Assembly (NCBI GenBank): GCA_910589055.1
Contig: CAJURN010000004.1
Span: forward strand, 95,790-159,789
DNA length: 64,000 bases
Reading direction: 5' to 3'
Source of the DNA: an uncultured Muribaculaceae bacterium
GTDB taxonomy: Bacteria > Bacteroidota > Bacteroidia > Bacteroidales > Muribaculaceae
Below, in pieces: positions 1 through 8,400 of the stretch (positions within the stretch are counted from its first letter, which is position 1; every line of letters begins with the position of its first letter). A program made the position numbers and the translations under genes. Under the pieces are notes generated by a model. The model was given only the letters and a program-made list of their open reading frames with translations. It was not told the DNA's origin and did no database searches.

Positions 1-927
1 GACGTGGGCGGTTTCGCCATCGACCGCGAACATCCTTACGACCCGGAGCTTTATGTGCGCTGGCTCCAGCTCGGACTGTTCTCTCCGGTGCTGCGCACAC
101 ATTCCCAAGAATTTGCCGAACCGTACAAGTATCCTGAGCATGCCGGCGTGATCGAGCAGCTTGTGAAGGACCGCTACCGTTGGCTCCCGTACAACTACAC
201 CCTCGCCTACGAAAACGCCACCAAAGGCTGGCCCTTGGTGCGCCCCCTCGGATTCCATGACAATGGACTCAGCGCCACAGCCTCCGATTCGATTTACGAC
301 GAATTTCTGTGGGGTCGCGATGTGCTCGTGGCTCCGGTGCTGACACAAGGAGCGTCGTCGCGCCGCATCGTTTTCCCCGAAGGTTCGCAGTGGGTGGATT
401 TCTCCGACCCCAACACCGTATACGACGGGGGCACAGTGCTGCCCGACTATCCGGCGCCGCTTGAGAAGTTGCCGCTGTTTGTCCGCGCGGGTGCTTTCAT
501 TCCCATGGCCGATTATAAGATGGAAAATACCGGCGACTACCGTTCCGACCGCTTCACCGTAGAATACTTTCCTCGTCCGGGCGTGACTTCGGAATATACG
601 CTCTACGACGACAATCATCTGTCGGCACGTTCAATCGCCGACGGCGAGTACCGGCTCATCCGCTTCCGCGGCTCCGAATCCGACCTCGGCAGCATCGAAA
701 TTGAAATCACATCCGAAGGCACCTACAAAGGCGCGCCCAAGGCCATCGACCTCACATTCGACATCCACGCCATCCCGGCAGGAACTCACGTGACGGCTGT
801 CGAAGGCGCCAAGGGCAAGGTGACAGTGGATAGCCGCAAAGGCACGGCTCGCGCCACCCTGCGCTACATCCCCGGCACCACCGCCCGCGTGAAGCTCGCC
901 CTCACCGCAGGACACCGTGCAAGATAA
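1..927 (+). CDS. Glycoside hydrolase family 31 enzyme, C-terminal part
   Basis: The reading frame is open from base 1, so the gene begins upstream of the window and about 308 residues are seen. The opening DVGGF and the segment LFSPVLRTHSQE are typical of the end of the GH31 (alpha-/beta-8) catalytic barrel, followed by the usual beta-sandwich domains (DVLVAPVL, then LPLFVRAGAFIPM). Family members are alpha-glucosidases or alpha-xylosidases; the substrate cannot be told because the nucleophile region is outside the window. In this phylum such enzymes are usually periplasmic or surface-exposed and act in glycan use, but the signal peptide is not visible. Riboflavin synthase follows after 48 bases on the same strand. 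Confidence 0.9.
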   Translation, partial: DVGGFAIDREHPYDPELYVRWLQLGLFSPVLRTHSQEFAEPYKYPEHAGVIEQLVKDRYRWLPYNYTLAYENATKGWPLVRPLGFHDNGLSATASDSIYDEFLWGRDVLVAPVLTQGASSRRIVFPEGSQWVDFSDPNTVYDGGTVLPDYPAPLEKLPLFVRAGAFIPMADYKMENTGDYRSDRFTVEYFPRPGVTSEYTLYDDNHLSARSIADGEYRLIRFRGSESDLGSIEIEITSEGTYKGAPKAIDLTFDIHAIPAGTHVTAVEGAKGKVTVDSRKGTARATLRYIPGTTARVKLALTAGHRAR

Positions 928-975
928 ATCTTGACCCCGGGACAAAAACAGACTAATCAACAAAACAAGACAAAT

Positions 976-1599
976 ATGTTTTCAGGAATAGTAGAAGAAG
1001 CGGCACAAGTGGTGGCCGCAGAGCGTGTTGACGGCAATGTCAACCTCACCGTAAAATGCTCTTTCGCCGACGAGCTGCGCATCGACCAGTCGGTGGCCCA
1101 CAACGGCGTGTGCCTCACAGTAGTGGCACTCAATCCCGACGGAACATACGTTGTAACGGCCATTCAGGAAACCCTCGACCGCTCCAACATCGGCGACCTC
1201 CGCCCCGGTGACCTCGTGAATCTCGAGCGATCCATGCTCATGAACGGACGCCTCGACGGCCACATCGTGCAGGGACACGTCGACACCACCGCACTGTGCA
1301 CCGCCGTGGAAGACCTCGACGGAAGCCGTTATTTCACATTTGAATACGACATCACCCCCGAGCTCGCAGCCAAGGGCTACATGACCGTAGAAAAAGGCTC
1401 GGTGACCGTAAACGGCGTAAGTCTCACCGTGTGCGACAGCACCCCGCGCTCCTTCCGCGTGGCAATCATCCCCTACACTTTCGAGCACACCAACTTCAAG
1501 ACCATCGCCCCCGGCTCGCGCGTCAACCTCGAATTCGACATCATCGGCAAATACCTCGCCCGCATGGTCGAACTCGAAAACCTGACGCCCCGCAACTGA
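976..1599 (+). CDS. ribE: Riboflavin synthase, alpha subunit
   Basis: The 207-residue product begins MFSGIVEE, the classic N-terminus of riboflavin synthase, and contains two homologous lumazine-binding barrels, each starting with a GIVE-like strand and holding an NGVCLTV (first half) or NGVSLTV (second half) motif. The enzyme dismutates two molecules of 6,7-dimethyl-8-ribityllumazine to riboflavin and 5-amino-6-ribitylaminouracil in the cytoplasm. An upstream in-frame ATG at 931 would add 15 lysine/glutamine-rich residues with no counterpart in the family, so 976 is taken as the start. A strong intrinsic terminator follows, so this is the last gene of its transcription unit. Confidence 0.97.
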   Translation: MFSGIVEEAAQVVAAERVDGNVNLTVKCSFADELRIDQSVAHNGVCLTVVALNPDGTYVVTAIQETLDRSNIGDLRPGDLVNLERSMLMNGRLDGHIVQGHVDTTALCTAVEDLDGSRYFTFEYDITPELAAKGYMTVEKGSVTVNGVSLTVCDSTPRSFRVAIIPYTFEHTNFKTIAPGSRVNLEFDIIGKYLARMVELENLTPRN

Positions 1600-1632
1600 T
1601 TCCGCTCCTATTGAACATTATTAAATAGACAA

Positions 1633-1677
1633 CCCCGACCGATCCGCAGCTGACGCAGCGATTGGTCGGGGCTTTAT
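1633..1677 (+). terminator. Rho-independent terminator after ribE
   Basis: CCCCGACC at 1633-1640 pairs with GGTCGGGG at 1664-1671; further pairing (GATC with GATT) extends the stem, and a T-rich tail follows. It separates ribE from the convergent thioredoxin-like gene. Confidence 0.85.
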
Positions 1678-1701
1678 TATCGTGGCCGCTATGCGGTACG
1701 A

Positions 1702-2796
1702 TTATTTCGTATTCGTCGACAGATAGGTGTCGAGCATGCCGGGAGCATAGCCTTCGGTGCGGTCGAGCAGGGTGAGGTCAGGGCCGAAAAGGAAGAAGGT
1801 CGGGTAGCAGTTGACCCCGTATTTCAGGCAGACTTCTCCGGTAGCGCCAGAGCCGTCGAAAAGCGAGGGCCACGTTGGCGCATCGCGTTTTACCATTTGC
1901 CGCCAATTAGCCTCGGTATTGTCGCAGGAGTAGTTTATGAAGGCGACCTTCCCGGCATACTTCTCCTTTATTTCGTGGATTTCTTTAGCGGCAGCGATGC
2001 ACGGGCCGCAATAAACCTGAGAAAAGTCAATCAGAATATACGGCTCGGTCAGATTGGCAAGATTCACTTCATTTCCGTTCTGGTCTTTGGCAATGATATT
2101 GAAATCGCTTAACCGGTCGCCAATGGCGATGGATTCCACATTCAGGTAGCCATTGATTGCCTTTCCATACGGGCTTTCCCTGCGGTCCGGCTCCAGGGCA
2201 TCGTAAAATTTCCTGACATCCTCCTTGGGCATATCCATCATTTTGTACTCCATCTGCGACAGGACGTGCCATGAATTGGGATTACGCATAAAAAAATCAC
2301 ATTGCAGCGAGTCCAGTTTTCTGGCCATGGAAGAATACTCTCGCTTCTCCTCATCGGTCATCGAGCGGAATTTCCGCGCAAGACGCGAAATCTCGTTTAT
2401 CCTATACCCGATTTCACGGTTAAAGCTCATCATGTCATTGCTCCACGGAGCGCCTTCATAATTAAGCGCTTCCTTGTCGATATCGTCAGCCGCACCGGAA
2501 ATAACTTCCTCGTGGCCGTTACTCACGTAGGTTGTGATTGTACCCTTGTCGGTGAAGACATACATCCTCGCGGGTATCTCCACTTGGCTTATACCATGGA
2601 GTTCGGCTCTGTCGTTTACAATAAATATTGAGTCAAATCGGAAATCGTCGTATGTCGCGCCGTCATGAATACGGACTTTGCATACCGTTGAATCCGGGAA
2701 TCCCGTGATATGAAACCGCGTTGTAAAACCGCCGTCACCGGCCGCGCATACGCCACAGGTCAACAATGCTATTACTATGCTTAAGAGATTTTTCAT
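1702..2796 (-). CDS. TlpA-family thiol-disulfide oxidoreductase with N-terminal DUF4369-like region
   Basis: The 364-residue protein has a signal peptide (about residues 1-19, ending CAAG), an N-terminal beta-rich region of the kind named DUF4369 in Bacteroidetes (about 25-105), a helical linker rich in charged residues, and a C-terminal thioredoxin fold with the redox motif CGPC at residues 263-266 (context FSQVYCGPCIAAAKEI). Such proteins act in the periplasm, usually as reductants of disulfides; the partner is unknown. A cis-proline-like segment (CYPTFFLF) lies near the C-terminus, as expected for the fold. Its promoter lies at 2826-2856. The next gene upstream on the same strand is also an exported protein, but a 32-bp palindrome separates them, so a shared operon is doubtful. 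Confidence 0.88.
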   Translation of the reverse strand: MKNLLSIVIALLTCGVCAAGDGGFTTRFHITGFPDSTVCKVRIHDGATYDDFRFDSIFIVNDRAELHGISQVEIPARMYVFTDKGTITTYVSNGHEEVISGAADDIDKEALNYEGAPWSNDMMSFNREIGYRINEISRLARKFRSMTDEEKREYSSMARKLDSLQCDFFMRNPNSWHVLSQMEYKMMDMPKEDVRKFYDALEPDRRESPYGKAINGYLNVESIAIGDRLSDFNIIAKDQNGNEVNLANLTEPYILIDFSQVYCGPCIAAAKEIHEIKEKYAGKVAFINYSCDNTEANWRQMVKRDAPTWPSLFDGSGATGEVCLKYGVNCYPTFFLFGPDLTLLDRTEGYAPGMLDTYLSTNTK

Positions 2797-2825
2797 GATT
2801 GATTTATTAAGTGAATGTTACGCGG

Positions 2826-2856
2826 CAAAAGTAAGACATTCCCCCGATTTTTCAAA
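2826..2856 (-). promoter_or_regulatory. Bacteroidetes-type promoter of the TlpA-like gene
   Basis: On the minus strand TTTG (complement of 2853-2856), 19 bp, TACTTTTG (complement of 2826-2833). This matches the -33/-7 consensus of the phylum and gives a leader of about 23 nt before the start codon at 2796. Confidence 0.7.
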
Positions 2857-2875
2857 AAATTCTTTATAATCCGTT

Positions 2876-2907
2876 TTTTAATTATGGCGAATTCGCCATA
2901 ATTAAAA
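2876..2907. repeat. Perfect 32-bp palindrome between two minus-strand genes
   Basis: The half-site 2876-2891 (TTTTAATTATGGCGAA) is followed without any spacer by its exact reverse complement at 2892-2907. It lies after the stop of the CarboxypepD_reg gene and about 20 bp upstream of the -33 box of the TlpA-like gene. It may end transcription of the former or be an operator for the latter. A T-run beyond the stem, as in a usual terminator, is lacking on the minus strand. Confidence 0.6.
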
Positions 2908-2961
2908 CTAATTCCGGCTGAAGTCTCACGAGCACGGGCACGTATCCTCCACGCCGGCGGC

Positions 2962-4065
2962 TTACTTTTCCGGACGGAGTGAGTCGACTTGCTCGACAAG
3001 TTGCTGAACCGCAGGTGATAAGGGACGCAGGCTGTCCGGATATCGGAAGGGAAGGCGCGTGAAGTCGTCGGTCATTTCCTTGTATTCCGCTACGGTACAA
3101 TTCGTGATTTCTACGGGACACAACTCAAGATAAGTACTCATTTCCACCGGCAGCTTTGTGCCGAAGAGCTTCTTGATCCACTTTCCCCTGCCTATGAGAT
3201 GGATATTATACGTGCCGCTTATAAAATCATTGATACCGTATTGCCCCTGATCATTATCGGCATACGTCATTGTCCACGAACCCGCGTCGATGTCGACCGT
3301 AATACCGAGAAGTTTGAAGATAAAAGGCGACCACTTCCGGTCCTTATGATTACTCAGAACATCGGCAGTTTTCGAGAAAACGCCGTTTTTCCTCCTGTAT
3401 ATAAACTGCGGGCCGTACTTGCCATGAACGGTATCCGCGTCAGCTCCACCGCGTAACGCATCGGGAAGTTCCACCTTTTCCGAAGGCAGAAATGCCATGA
3501 AATCAAACCACGAAAGATCAGCAACATCATCGCCGGTCCGAGGTCGGAAAACGCTGTCCTGCCCCTGCTTGACAATACGCGCATAGCGCTTATATGCCTT
3601 GGCGCAAGGTTTGGCATCATGACTTTTATATCCCTTGACCTTTCCATCGGCAATGAAAGCCTCGGCCATATATTCACAATAATAGAGCATCGTATCGGCT
3701 CCGGCAATTCCTGAACTGTATTCCCGCGCAAAGCACAGGACACGCTTAATCGGTCTGTCGCCGAGAGAAACAACAAGCTCGTTAAGAGGCAATGCCGCCA
3801 CTTCCATACGGACAACATCGCCCGACGATTCCACAGGCTCGTATCCGACACATCGTACCGTCACAGGAAAACTGCTCTCGCTTGCCACCGTAATAAGCCC
3901 GTCGCCATCGGTAATCCCAAGAATCACTCCGGATTTGTCAATCACGGTAGCCCCGGCCAACGGTGCACCGTCCGTGCCGTCAAGCACCTGCACCCTCCGG
4001 CCCGCATCAGCACTCAAGGCTGCCAGACACAAAGCCATAACAAAAATAAAACACCTGCCAATCAT
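2962..4065 (-). CDS. Exported protein with N-terminal carboxypeptidase-regulatory-like domain
   Basis: The 367-residue protein starts with a signal peptide (MIGRCFIFVMALCLAALSADA), then a beta-sandwich of the CarboxypepD_reg-like type (VQVLDGTDGAPLAGATVIDKSG to LNELVVSL, about residues 24-105), as in the N-termini of TonB-dependent receptors, but no plug or barrel follows. The remaining 260 residues are not recognised; similar chimeras of an Ig-like regulatory domain plus an unknown alpha/beta region are common in this phylum as surface or periplasmic proteins. An in-frame ATG at 4170 would run the gene through tRNA-Leu and its terminator, so 4065 is chosen. Function unknown. Confidence 0.75.
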   Translation of the reverse strand: MIGRCFIFVMALCLAALSADAGRRVQVLDGTDGAPLAGATVIDKSGVILGITDGDGLITVASESSFPVTVRCVGYEPVESSGDVVRMEVAALPLNELVVSLGDRPIKRVLCFAREYSSGIAGADTMLYYCEYMAEAFIADGKVKGYKSHDAKPCAKAYKRYARIVKQGQDSVFRPRTGDDVADLSWFDFMAFLPSEKVELPDALRGGADADTVHGKYGPQFIYRRKNGVFSKTADVLSNHKDRKWSPFIFKLLGITVDIDAGSWTMTYADNDQGQYGINDFISGTYNIHLIGRGKWIKKLFGTKLPVEMSTYLELCPVEITNCTVAEYKEMTDDFTRLPFRYPDSLRPLSPAVQQLVEQVDSLRPEK

Positions 4066-4086
4066 AAGAATGAGAATGTAGATTAT

Positions 4087-4129
4087 AAAAAAATAATGGC
4101 CGAAAAATGTATGTTTTTCAGCCATTATC
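4087..4129 (-). terminator. Terminator of tRNA-Leu
   Basis: Plus-strand arms 4095-4107 and 4114-4126 form a 13-bp stem with one G-T pair around a 6-nt loop. Read on the minus strand it is followed by a run of T, directly after the tRNA 3' end. Confidence 0.8.
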
Positions 4130-4131
4130 AG

Positions 4132-4213
4132 TACCCGGACCCGGGATCGAACCGGGATGGGTTGCCCCAACGGTGTTTGAGACCGTCGCGTCTACCGATT
4201 CCGCCATCCGGGC
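4132..4213 (-). tRNA. tRNA-Leu (anticodon CAA)
   Basis: Read on the minus strand the 82-nt gene starts GCCCGGATGGCGGAATCGG and ends TCCGGGTA. The acceptor stem is GCCCGGA/TCCGGGT, the anticodon arm ACGGT-CTCAAAC-ACCGT gives CAA, a long variable arm (class II) follows, and the T arm CGGTTCGATCCCG is standard. CCA is not encoded. It has its own promoter and terminator. Confidence 0.96.
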
Positions 4214-4224
4214 GTCTTCGCCTG

Positions 4225-4256
4225 CAAAGGTAAGGACATTTGGCGGATTTTGCAAA
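4225..4256 (-). promoter_or_regulatory. Promoter of tRNA-Leu
   Basis: On the minus strand TTTG (complement of 4253-4256), exactly 20 bp, TACCTTTG (complement of 4225-4232). The start site expected 6-7 nt downstream lies a few bases before the mature 5' end at 4213. Confidence 0.8.
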
Positions 4257-4512
4257 TTTTCTTTTTATTCGTTCCGATGCGCGCCTGCGAGCCGTTAATT
4301 AAGCGGATTTTTAAAAGCCCGTTGATATTTTTAAGCCATTGAGCCCTTTTGCTTAACATTTCAAATCAGGTCCACAACAAACCCCATTTACACAATATCT
4401 TTTTGTCGCAATTTTCTTTGATTTTACGGATTTTTTATACTTCCTTTGCAAATCAAACAACAAATATCATCATTTCGTCAACCACAGCAAAACGCTTAAA
4501 CTTTACCGCCCA
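4257..4512. other. AT-rich divergent intergenic region upstream of trpB
   Basis: No coding potential is seen. It holds the upstream flank of the tRNA-Leu promoter and an AT-rich stretch with many T runs before trpB. TTCCTTTGC near 4441 resembles a -7 box imperfectly. I see no trp leader peptide or tandem Trp codons. Confidence 0.4.
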
Positions 4513-5877
4513 ATGACTGAATCCAAGAAATTTCTGCTCAGGGAATCGGACATTCCCACGCAATGGTACAACATACTTCCCGACATACCGGTGAAACCCC
4601 TGCCTATCATCAATCCCGCGACCAAGGAGCCGCTGAAGGCCGAAGACCTCTATCCGCTCTTCGCCGAGGAACTTGCCCGTCAGGAATTTAACGACACCGA
4701 TTCCTGGATTGAGATTCCCGACGAGGTGCGCGAAATGTACAAGATCTGGCGCCCGACGCCGCTTGTGCGCGCCCGCGGATTGGAGAAACTGCTCGACACC
4801 CCTGCGCATATCTACTTTAAAAATGAAAGTGTGAGCCCCGTCGGCTCCCACAAGCTGAACTCGGCCATAGCCCAGGCCTACTACTGCAAGCAGCAGGGCA
4901 TCACAAACATCACAACCGAAACCGGAGCGGGCCAGTGGGGCGCGGCTCTTTCGCTGGCGGCCAAGCACTTTGGCCTGGCTCTGGCAGTGTATATGGTAAA
5001 GGTGTCATACCACCAGAAGCCCTACCGCCGCTCAATCATGCAAACATATGGCGCCGAAGTGGTGGCATCGCCGGGCATGTCGACCAAAGCCGGGCGCAAA
5101 ATCATCACTGAAAACCCCAATCATCAAGGCTCGCTCGGCACAGCCATTTCCGAGGCGGTGGAACTGGCAATGTCCACGCCCAACTGCCGCTACACCCTCG
5201 GCTCGGTACTCAACCACGTATCGCTGCATCAGACGGTTATCGGTCTCGAAGCCGAAAAGCAGATGGAAATGGCCGGAGAATACCCCGACACGGTAATCGC
5301 CTGTTTCGGTGGAGGAAGCAACTTCTCCGGACTGGCTTTCCCCTTCCTGCGCCACAACTTCAGCGGCTCGGCCCGCACCCGATTTATCGCCGCCGAACCG
5401 GAATCATGTCCCAAACTCACCCGCGGAATCATGCAGTACGACTTCGGCGACGAGGCCGGTTACACACCGCTGATTCCCATGCTCACCCTCGGCCATAATT
5501 TCGCCCCGGCCAACATCCACGCCGGAGGACTCCGCTACCATGGCGCAGGGGCAATCGTGAGCCGTCTGAAAGCCGACGGCCTGATTGACGCCGTAGACAT
5601 TCCGCAGCTTGAGACATTCCGCGCCGCGCAGACCTTCGCCGCCGCTGAGGGCATAATTCCCGCTCCGGAAAGCTCCCATGCCATTGCCGCCACCATCCGC
5701 CGTGCGCTCAAAGCCCGCGAGGAAGGCCGCAAAGAGGTAATACTTTTCAACCTCTCCGGCCACGGACTCATCGACATGGCCGCCTACGACCGCTTTCTCT
5801 CCGGCGACCTCGCCGATTACAGCGTTTCCGACGAAGAAATCGCCCGCAACGTCGCCTCACTCGAAAAGATTATATAG
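4513..5877 (+). CDS. trpB: Tryptophan synthase beta chain, TrpB2 type
   Basis: The 454-residue product is longer than canonical TrpB (about 400) and begins with the TrpB2-specific extension (WYNILPDIP...PINP-like). It is a fold-type II PLP enzyme; Lys114 in GSHKLNSA is the Schiff-base lysine, CFGGGSNFSG binds the PLP phosphate, and the ending GHGLIDMAAYD is typical. TrpB converts indole and serine to tryptophan. TrpB2 proteins often occur outside the trp operon without TrpA, as here where no other trp gene is nearby, and are thought to salvage free indole or to use other substrates. That is family knowledge, not shown by the sequence. Confidence 0.93.
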   Translation: MTESKKFLLRESDIPTQWYNILPDIPVKPLPIINPATKEPLKAEDLYPLFAEELARQEFNDTDSWIEIPDEVREMYKIWRPTPLVRARGLEKLLDTPAHIYFKNESVSPVGSHKLNSAIAQAYYCKQQGITNITTETGAGQWGAALSLAAKHFGLALAVYMVKVSYHQKPYRRSIMQTYGAEVVASPGMSTKAGRKIITENPNHQGSLGTAISEAVELAMSTPNCRYTLGSVLNHVSLHQTVIGLEAEKQMEMAGEYPDTVIACFGGGSNFSGLAFPFLRHNFSGSARTRFIAAEPESCPKLTRGIMQYDFGDEAGYTPLIPMLTLGHNFAPANIHAGGLRYHGAGAIVSRLKADGLIDAVDIPQLETFRAAQTFAAAEGIIPAPESSHAIAATIRRALKAREEGRKEVILFNLSGHGLIDMAAYDRFLSGDLADYSVSDEEIARNVASLEKII

Positions 5878-6050
5878 GCAAATAGGCTATTTTAGGCAAT
5901 AAAAGGCAAATAGGCTATTTTAGGCAATAAAAGGCAAATAGGCTGTTTTAGGCAAAGAAAGGCAAATAGGTAAAGGAAGGCAAGATAATGGTTCTTACGA
6001 CAGTTTCCATTATCTTGCCTTTTTGCCTTTATAACCCTTTTTTGCCTAAA
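5877..6050. repeat. 28-bp tandem repeats facing an inverted pyrimidine-rich arm
   Basis: Starting in the trpB stop codon, the 28-bp unit GGCAAATAGGCTATTTTAGG + CAATAAAA is repeated exactly at 5877-5904 and 5905-5932, with a variant at 5933-5960 and a partial copy after it. Next comes a perfect 15-bp inverted repeat (5977-5991 and 6007-6021) around a 15-nt loop, then a T/C-rich segment (TTTTTGCCTTT, TTTTTTGCCTAAA) complementary to the repeats. The whole can fold as one long hairpin and probably ends trpB transcription. A relative lies at 30543-30706. Confidence 0.8.
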
Positions 6051-6326
6051 TTCCCCTATCTCCCTGAGATAAAGTGAACAAGCATTTTTAATACATTTTA
6101 ACTTTTGAGTAATTCATTTTACATTGTTTTTGTTTACTTTTGTGCACTTTTAGGTGCCAAGCTATTGATGCTGCATACTTTACGGGATAATTCTGCACAA
6201 GTATTTTCAACTCGAGTTTGCAAAAAAATACCTATTCAGGCACTTTTTTTAGAAACTATCAAATTCGGCGACCGAGCCGGAACGAAAGAACAACAAATAT
6301 AATACAAACCAACATTCTCTCCATAT
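6051..6326 (+). promoter_or_regulatory. Upstream region of the interrupted secreted-protein gene
   Basis: About 275 AT-rich bases without coding potential. TACTTTTG at 6135-6142 is a good -7 box and would give a leader of about 180 nt. A TTTG at 6104-6107 is 27 bp upstream, longer than the usual 19-21 bp. Confidence 0.45.
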
Positions 6327-8030
6327 ATGACAAAACCTCTACTCCCCAAAGCCCTCCTCAGCTCCATTTTACTCTTTCTGCTCACCATCCTTGCCGCTCC
6401 TGAAGCTAAAGCGACTCTGTACAGCTATTGCAAAGTCGTTTCCGACAATCCTGAAGGCGGATTGGTATTTGCATCCAAAAGTTCAAGCACTCCTGCCGAC
6501 AGCAAATATGTTGCCGAAATGACAACTGACCCACAGAGTACCGGACAATTCCTGGGCATACCGTCAAGCGCTACCCACACATGGTATATCTTTGCCAAGG
6601 CCAATCCCGGCTACGTATTTGCCGGATGGAAAAGCGGAAGCACCGAAACCATGGACAATCCCCATGAATACGGCACAACAACATATACCACTACTTCTCC
6701 CGGAACAAGTTCGACATGGACAGCCCATTTCATAAAGGAACCGGCTGCCACAGGCACAACAAACCTACCGTACGGTCTTCCCAAAATCAGCCCGGAAGAA
6801 AACAGCATCGGCGATGAAGTGACTGTAAGCTACTCCGTGCCTACACTTCCCAAGTACCAGCACGTGAAGAATGTGATGGTAGAATTCGACCATTGGGAAG
6901 ATGAAAACGGCAATATACTCTCCTACGACAGCGAGTTCAAATACACCCTCGACCGCAAAATAACTTTCAAGGCCGTAATCCGGGAACTTGGAGGTGTGCC
7001 GCAAGTGGGTAAGTATTACCGCATCCGTTGCTTCAGCAACCGCGTACTCACAATGGAAGGCAAGTATAGCGCCACGATGCCAATAGCTGGTGGCGAAACT
7101 GTGGATCCGACACTTCTGCGTTGGGCTCTCCCCTTGGATTTCAACCCGGCTGACTTCAACACTAACGGCAGCCTTACCAACCTTGCCTACCCCCGCACCG
7201 ACACTATCCGTCCAATATGCCCGGAAGCATCTCCTAACACCATATTTTATATAAAATCAGGAACAGCCAAGACCGATCAACTTACAAAAGTCGTACTCGA
7301 ATCGCAGGGGGCAGATACAAAGACCCTGACGAGTAATAAGACACTTGATTTCCTGCGTATGCACAACGACTTTTACGGCTATTTCGGATTCAAAAGTTCT
7401 GCCGTTAGTCAGGCCGGTTTCAAAATGACTTACAACAATTACGGTTGCGACGTCTATCTCGGTTCATTCGGCGAGTCCGATCCCTATTGCGCAATGGCCG
7501 TGCAACCAATAGACGAGGAGCACATGGACTATTTCTGGTTCGGAGCCAAGCCCGATGAGGATATGTTCTTCGAAGGCGGCTACTGGACGAGCATGTACAC
7601 CGGATTCCCATACGAATGTCGCGACGGTGTGGAAGCCTATTATATAAAGGAGTCGGCCACAGCAAACGGTCAGCTCTACGCAGTGCTCACCCGTGTTGAC
7701 GCCGACCGCGTTCCGGCCAATTCCGCCGTGCTTCTCAAATGCAAGAGCCTCGACACCAAAGAAAACCGTCTGCTGCCACTCAATCCCTCCGAAAGTGTGG
7801 CCGACCTCACCGGCAACCTGCTCAAAGGCGAATTTCAGCTCTACACCAACGCCAATGGCGACGGCCATAAACTCGCCGATGCCAACACGCGCGTGCTCGG
7901 CATCAACAGCATAGGCGAAGTCGGCTTTTACAAACTTCCGGCTAAAGCCAACGGAATCTACCCCGAATTCACAGCCAACAAGGCATACCTTAACTTCTTT
8001 TGTGGCGCATATTTATCTATTATACAATAA
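6327..8030 (+). CDS. Secreted protein with InlB-type repeats, 5' part of a gene split by a mobile element
   Basis: The 567-residue reading frame starts with a signal peptide (about residues 1-29, ending APEAKA) and carries two segments like divergent InlB B-repeats (NPGYVFAGWKSGS about 92-104; VEFDHWEDENGN about 186-197), then a long unrecognised region. It is not complete. Up to TACCTT at 7991 it continues the native gene; the last 13 residues (from NFFCG) are encoded by the inserted element. The missing C-terminus, a type IX secretion-like tail, lies at 16483-16718 and joins in frame, giving an original protein of about 630 residues. The truncated product lacks the sorting tail, so it would probably stay in the periplasm. 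The role is unknown. Confidence 0.85.
   Translation: MTKPLLPKALLSSILLFLLTILAAPEAKATLYSYCKVVSDNPEGGLVFASKSSSTPADSKYVAEMTTDPQSTGQFLGIPSSATHTWYIFAKANPGYVFAGWKSGSTETMDNPHEYGTTTYTTTSPGTSSTWTAHFIKEPAATGTTNLPYGLPKISPEENSIGDEVTVSYSVPTLPKYQHVKNVMVEFDHWEDENGNILSYDSEFKYTLDRKITFKAVIRELGGVPQVGKYYRIRCFSNRVLTMEGKYSATMPIAGGETVDPTLLRWALPLDFNPADFNTNGSLTNLAYPRTDTIRPICPEASPNTIFYIKSGTAKTDQLTKVVLESQGADTKTLTSNKTLDFLRMHNDFYGYFGFKSSAVSQAGFKMTYNNYGCDVYLGSFGESDPYCAMAVQPIDEEHMDYFWFGAKPDEDMFFEGGYWTSMYTGFPYECRDGVEAYYIKESATANGQLYAVLTRVDADRVPANSAVLLKCKSLDTKENRLLPLNPSESVADLTGNLLKGEFQLYTNANGDGHKLADANTRVLGINSIGEVGFYKLPAKANGIYPEFTANKAYLNFFCGAYLSIIQ
7984..7991 (+). repeat. Left attachment core (attL), CATACCTT
   Basis: Last host bases before the reading frame diverges. 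Downstream of it the frame continues into element DNA and stops at 8030. The flanks GCATACCTTaACTT (left) and ACATACCTTgATTT (right) extend the similarity imperfectly. Confidence 0.75.
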
Positions 8031-8046
8031 GTTACAAATTTGAGTA

Positions 8047-8067
8047 TGTACTAAGATTGTACTAATT
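8047..8067 (+). repeat. Left copy of element-end direct repeat (integrase arm-site candidate)
   Basis: TGTACTAA, 4 variable bases, GTACTAATT. Its partner at 16350-16370 matches at 18 of 21 positions in the same orientation. Each copy itself holds GTACTAA twice. Lying just inside both ends suggests arm-type binding sites for the integrase; this is inference. Confidence 0.6.
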
Positions 8068-8075
8068 AGTTGGAT

Positions 8076-8100
8076 AAATCGAAAGACGTGACTTCGATTT
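8076..8100 (+). terminator. Hairpin at the left end of the element
   Basis: AAATCGAA (8076-8083) pairs with TTCGATTT (8093-8100) over a 9-nt loop, followed by a T-rich stretch. It could stop transcription entering from the broken host gene. Confidence 0.45.
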
Positions 8101-8275
8101 TGGTATTTTTAAGGGCTGTTAGCTATTTTTAGTTGGATTTATTTTCGGTGCAATTCTCGGATTTCTTTGGGTAGTACACCCTCTGATTCAAAGAATTTTA
8201 GTAATTTTGCAGTTGGAGTGAGGCAACTCAGTCCGCGACATATTGAAAAATACGAAGCGTTATGCTCATCTTGTG

Positions 8276-8392
8276 AAGTGAAAACGTAGGAAATTTTCGA
8301 CTTGATACAAGAGATGGCATAGTGGTTCTCACGCGCATAGCGTGGGCTGCTATTGTTACATCTGTATCAAAGGTTTCCTACGACCCTCACTT
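8276..8392 (+). ncRNA. Long structured hairpin upstream of the cargo genes, unknown RNA or leader
   Basis: Nested stems run inward: AAGTGA 8276-8281 with TCACTT 8387-8392; CGTAGGAAA 8285-8293 with TTTCCTACG 8374-8382; TTGATAC 8302-8308 with GTATCAA 8364-8370; AGATG 8312-8316 with CATCT 8359-8363; and a tip hairpin CACGC-GCATA-GCGTG 8330-8344. The regular stack of five stems in about 117 nt with no reading frame points to a functional RNA or mRNA leader. A -7 box candidate, TAATTTTG, lies at 8202-8209. I do not recognise a known family. Confidence 0.55.
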
Positions 8393-8400
8393 TAGACGTG

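Noticed and set aside
4107..4298. A 63-residue plus-strand frame across tRNA-Leu
   Set aside because: It reads through the antisense of a well-formed tRNA gene.
5877..5960. CRISPR-like 28-bp repeats
   Set aside because: The repeats are directly adjacent with no spacers.
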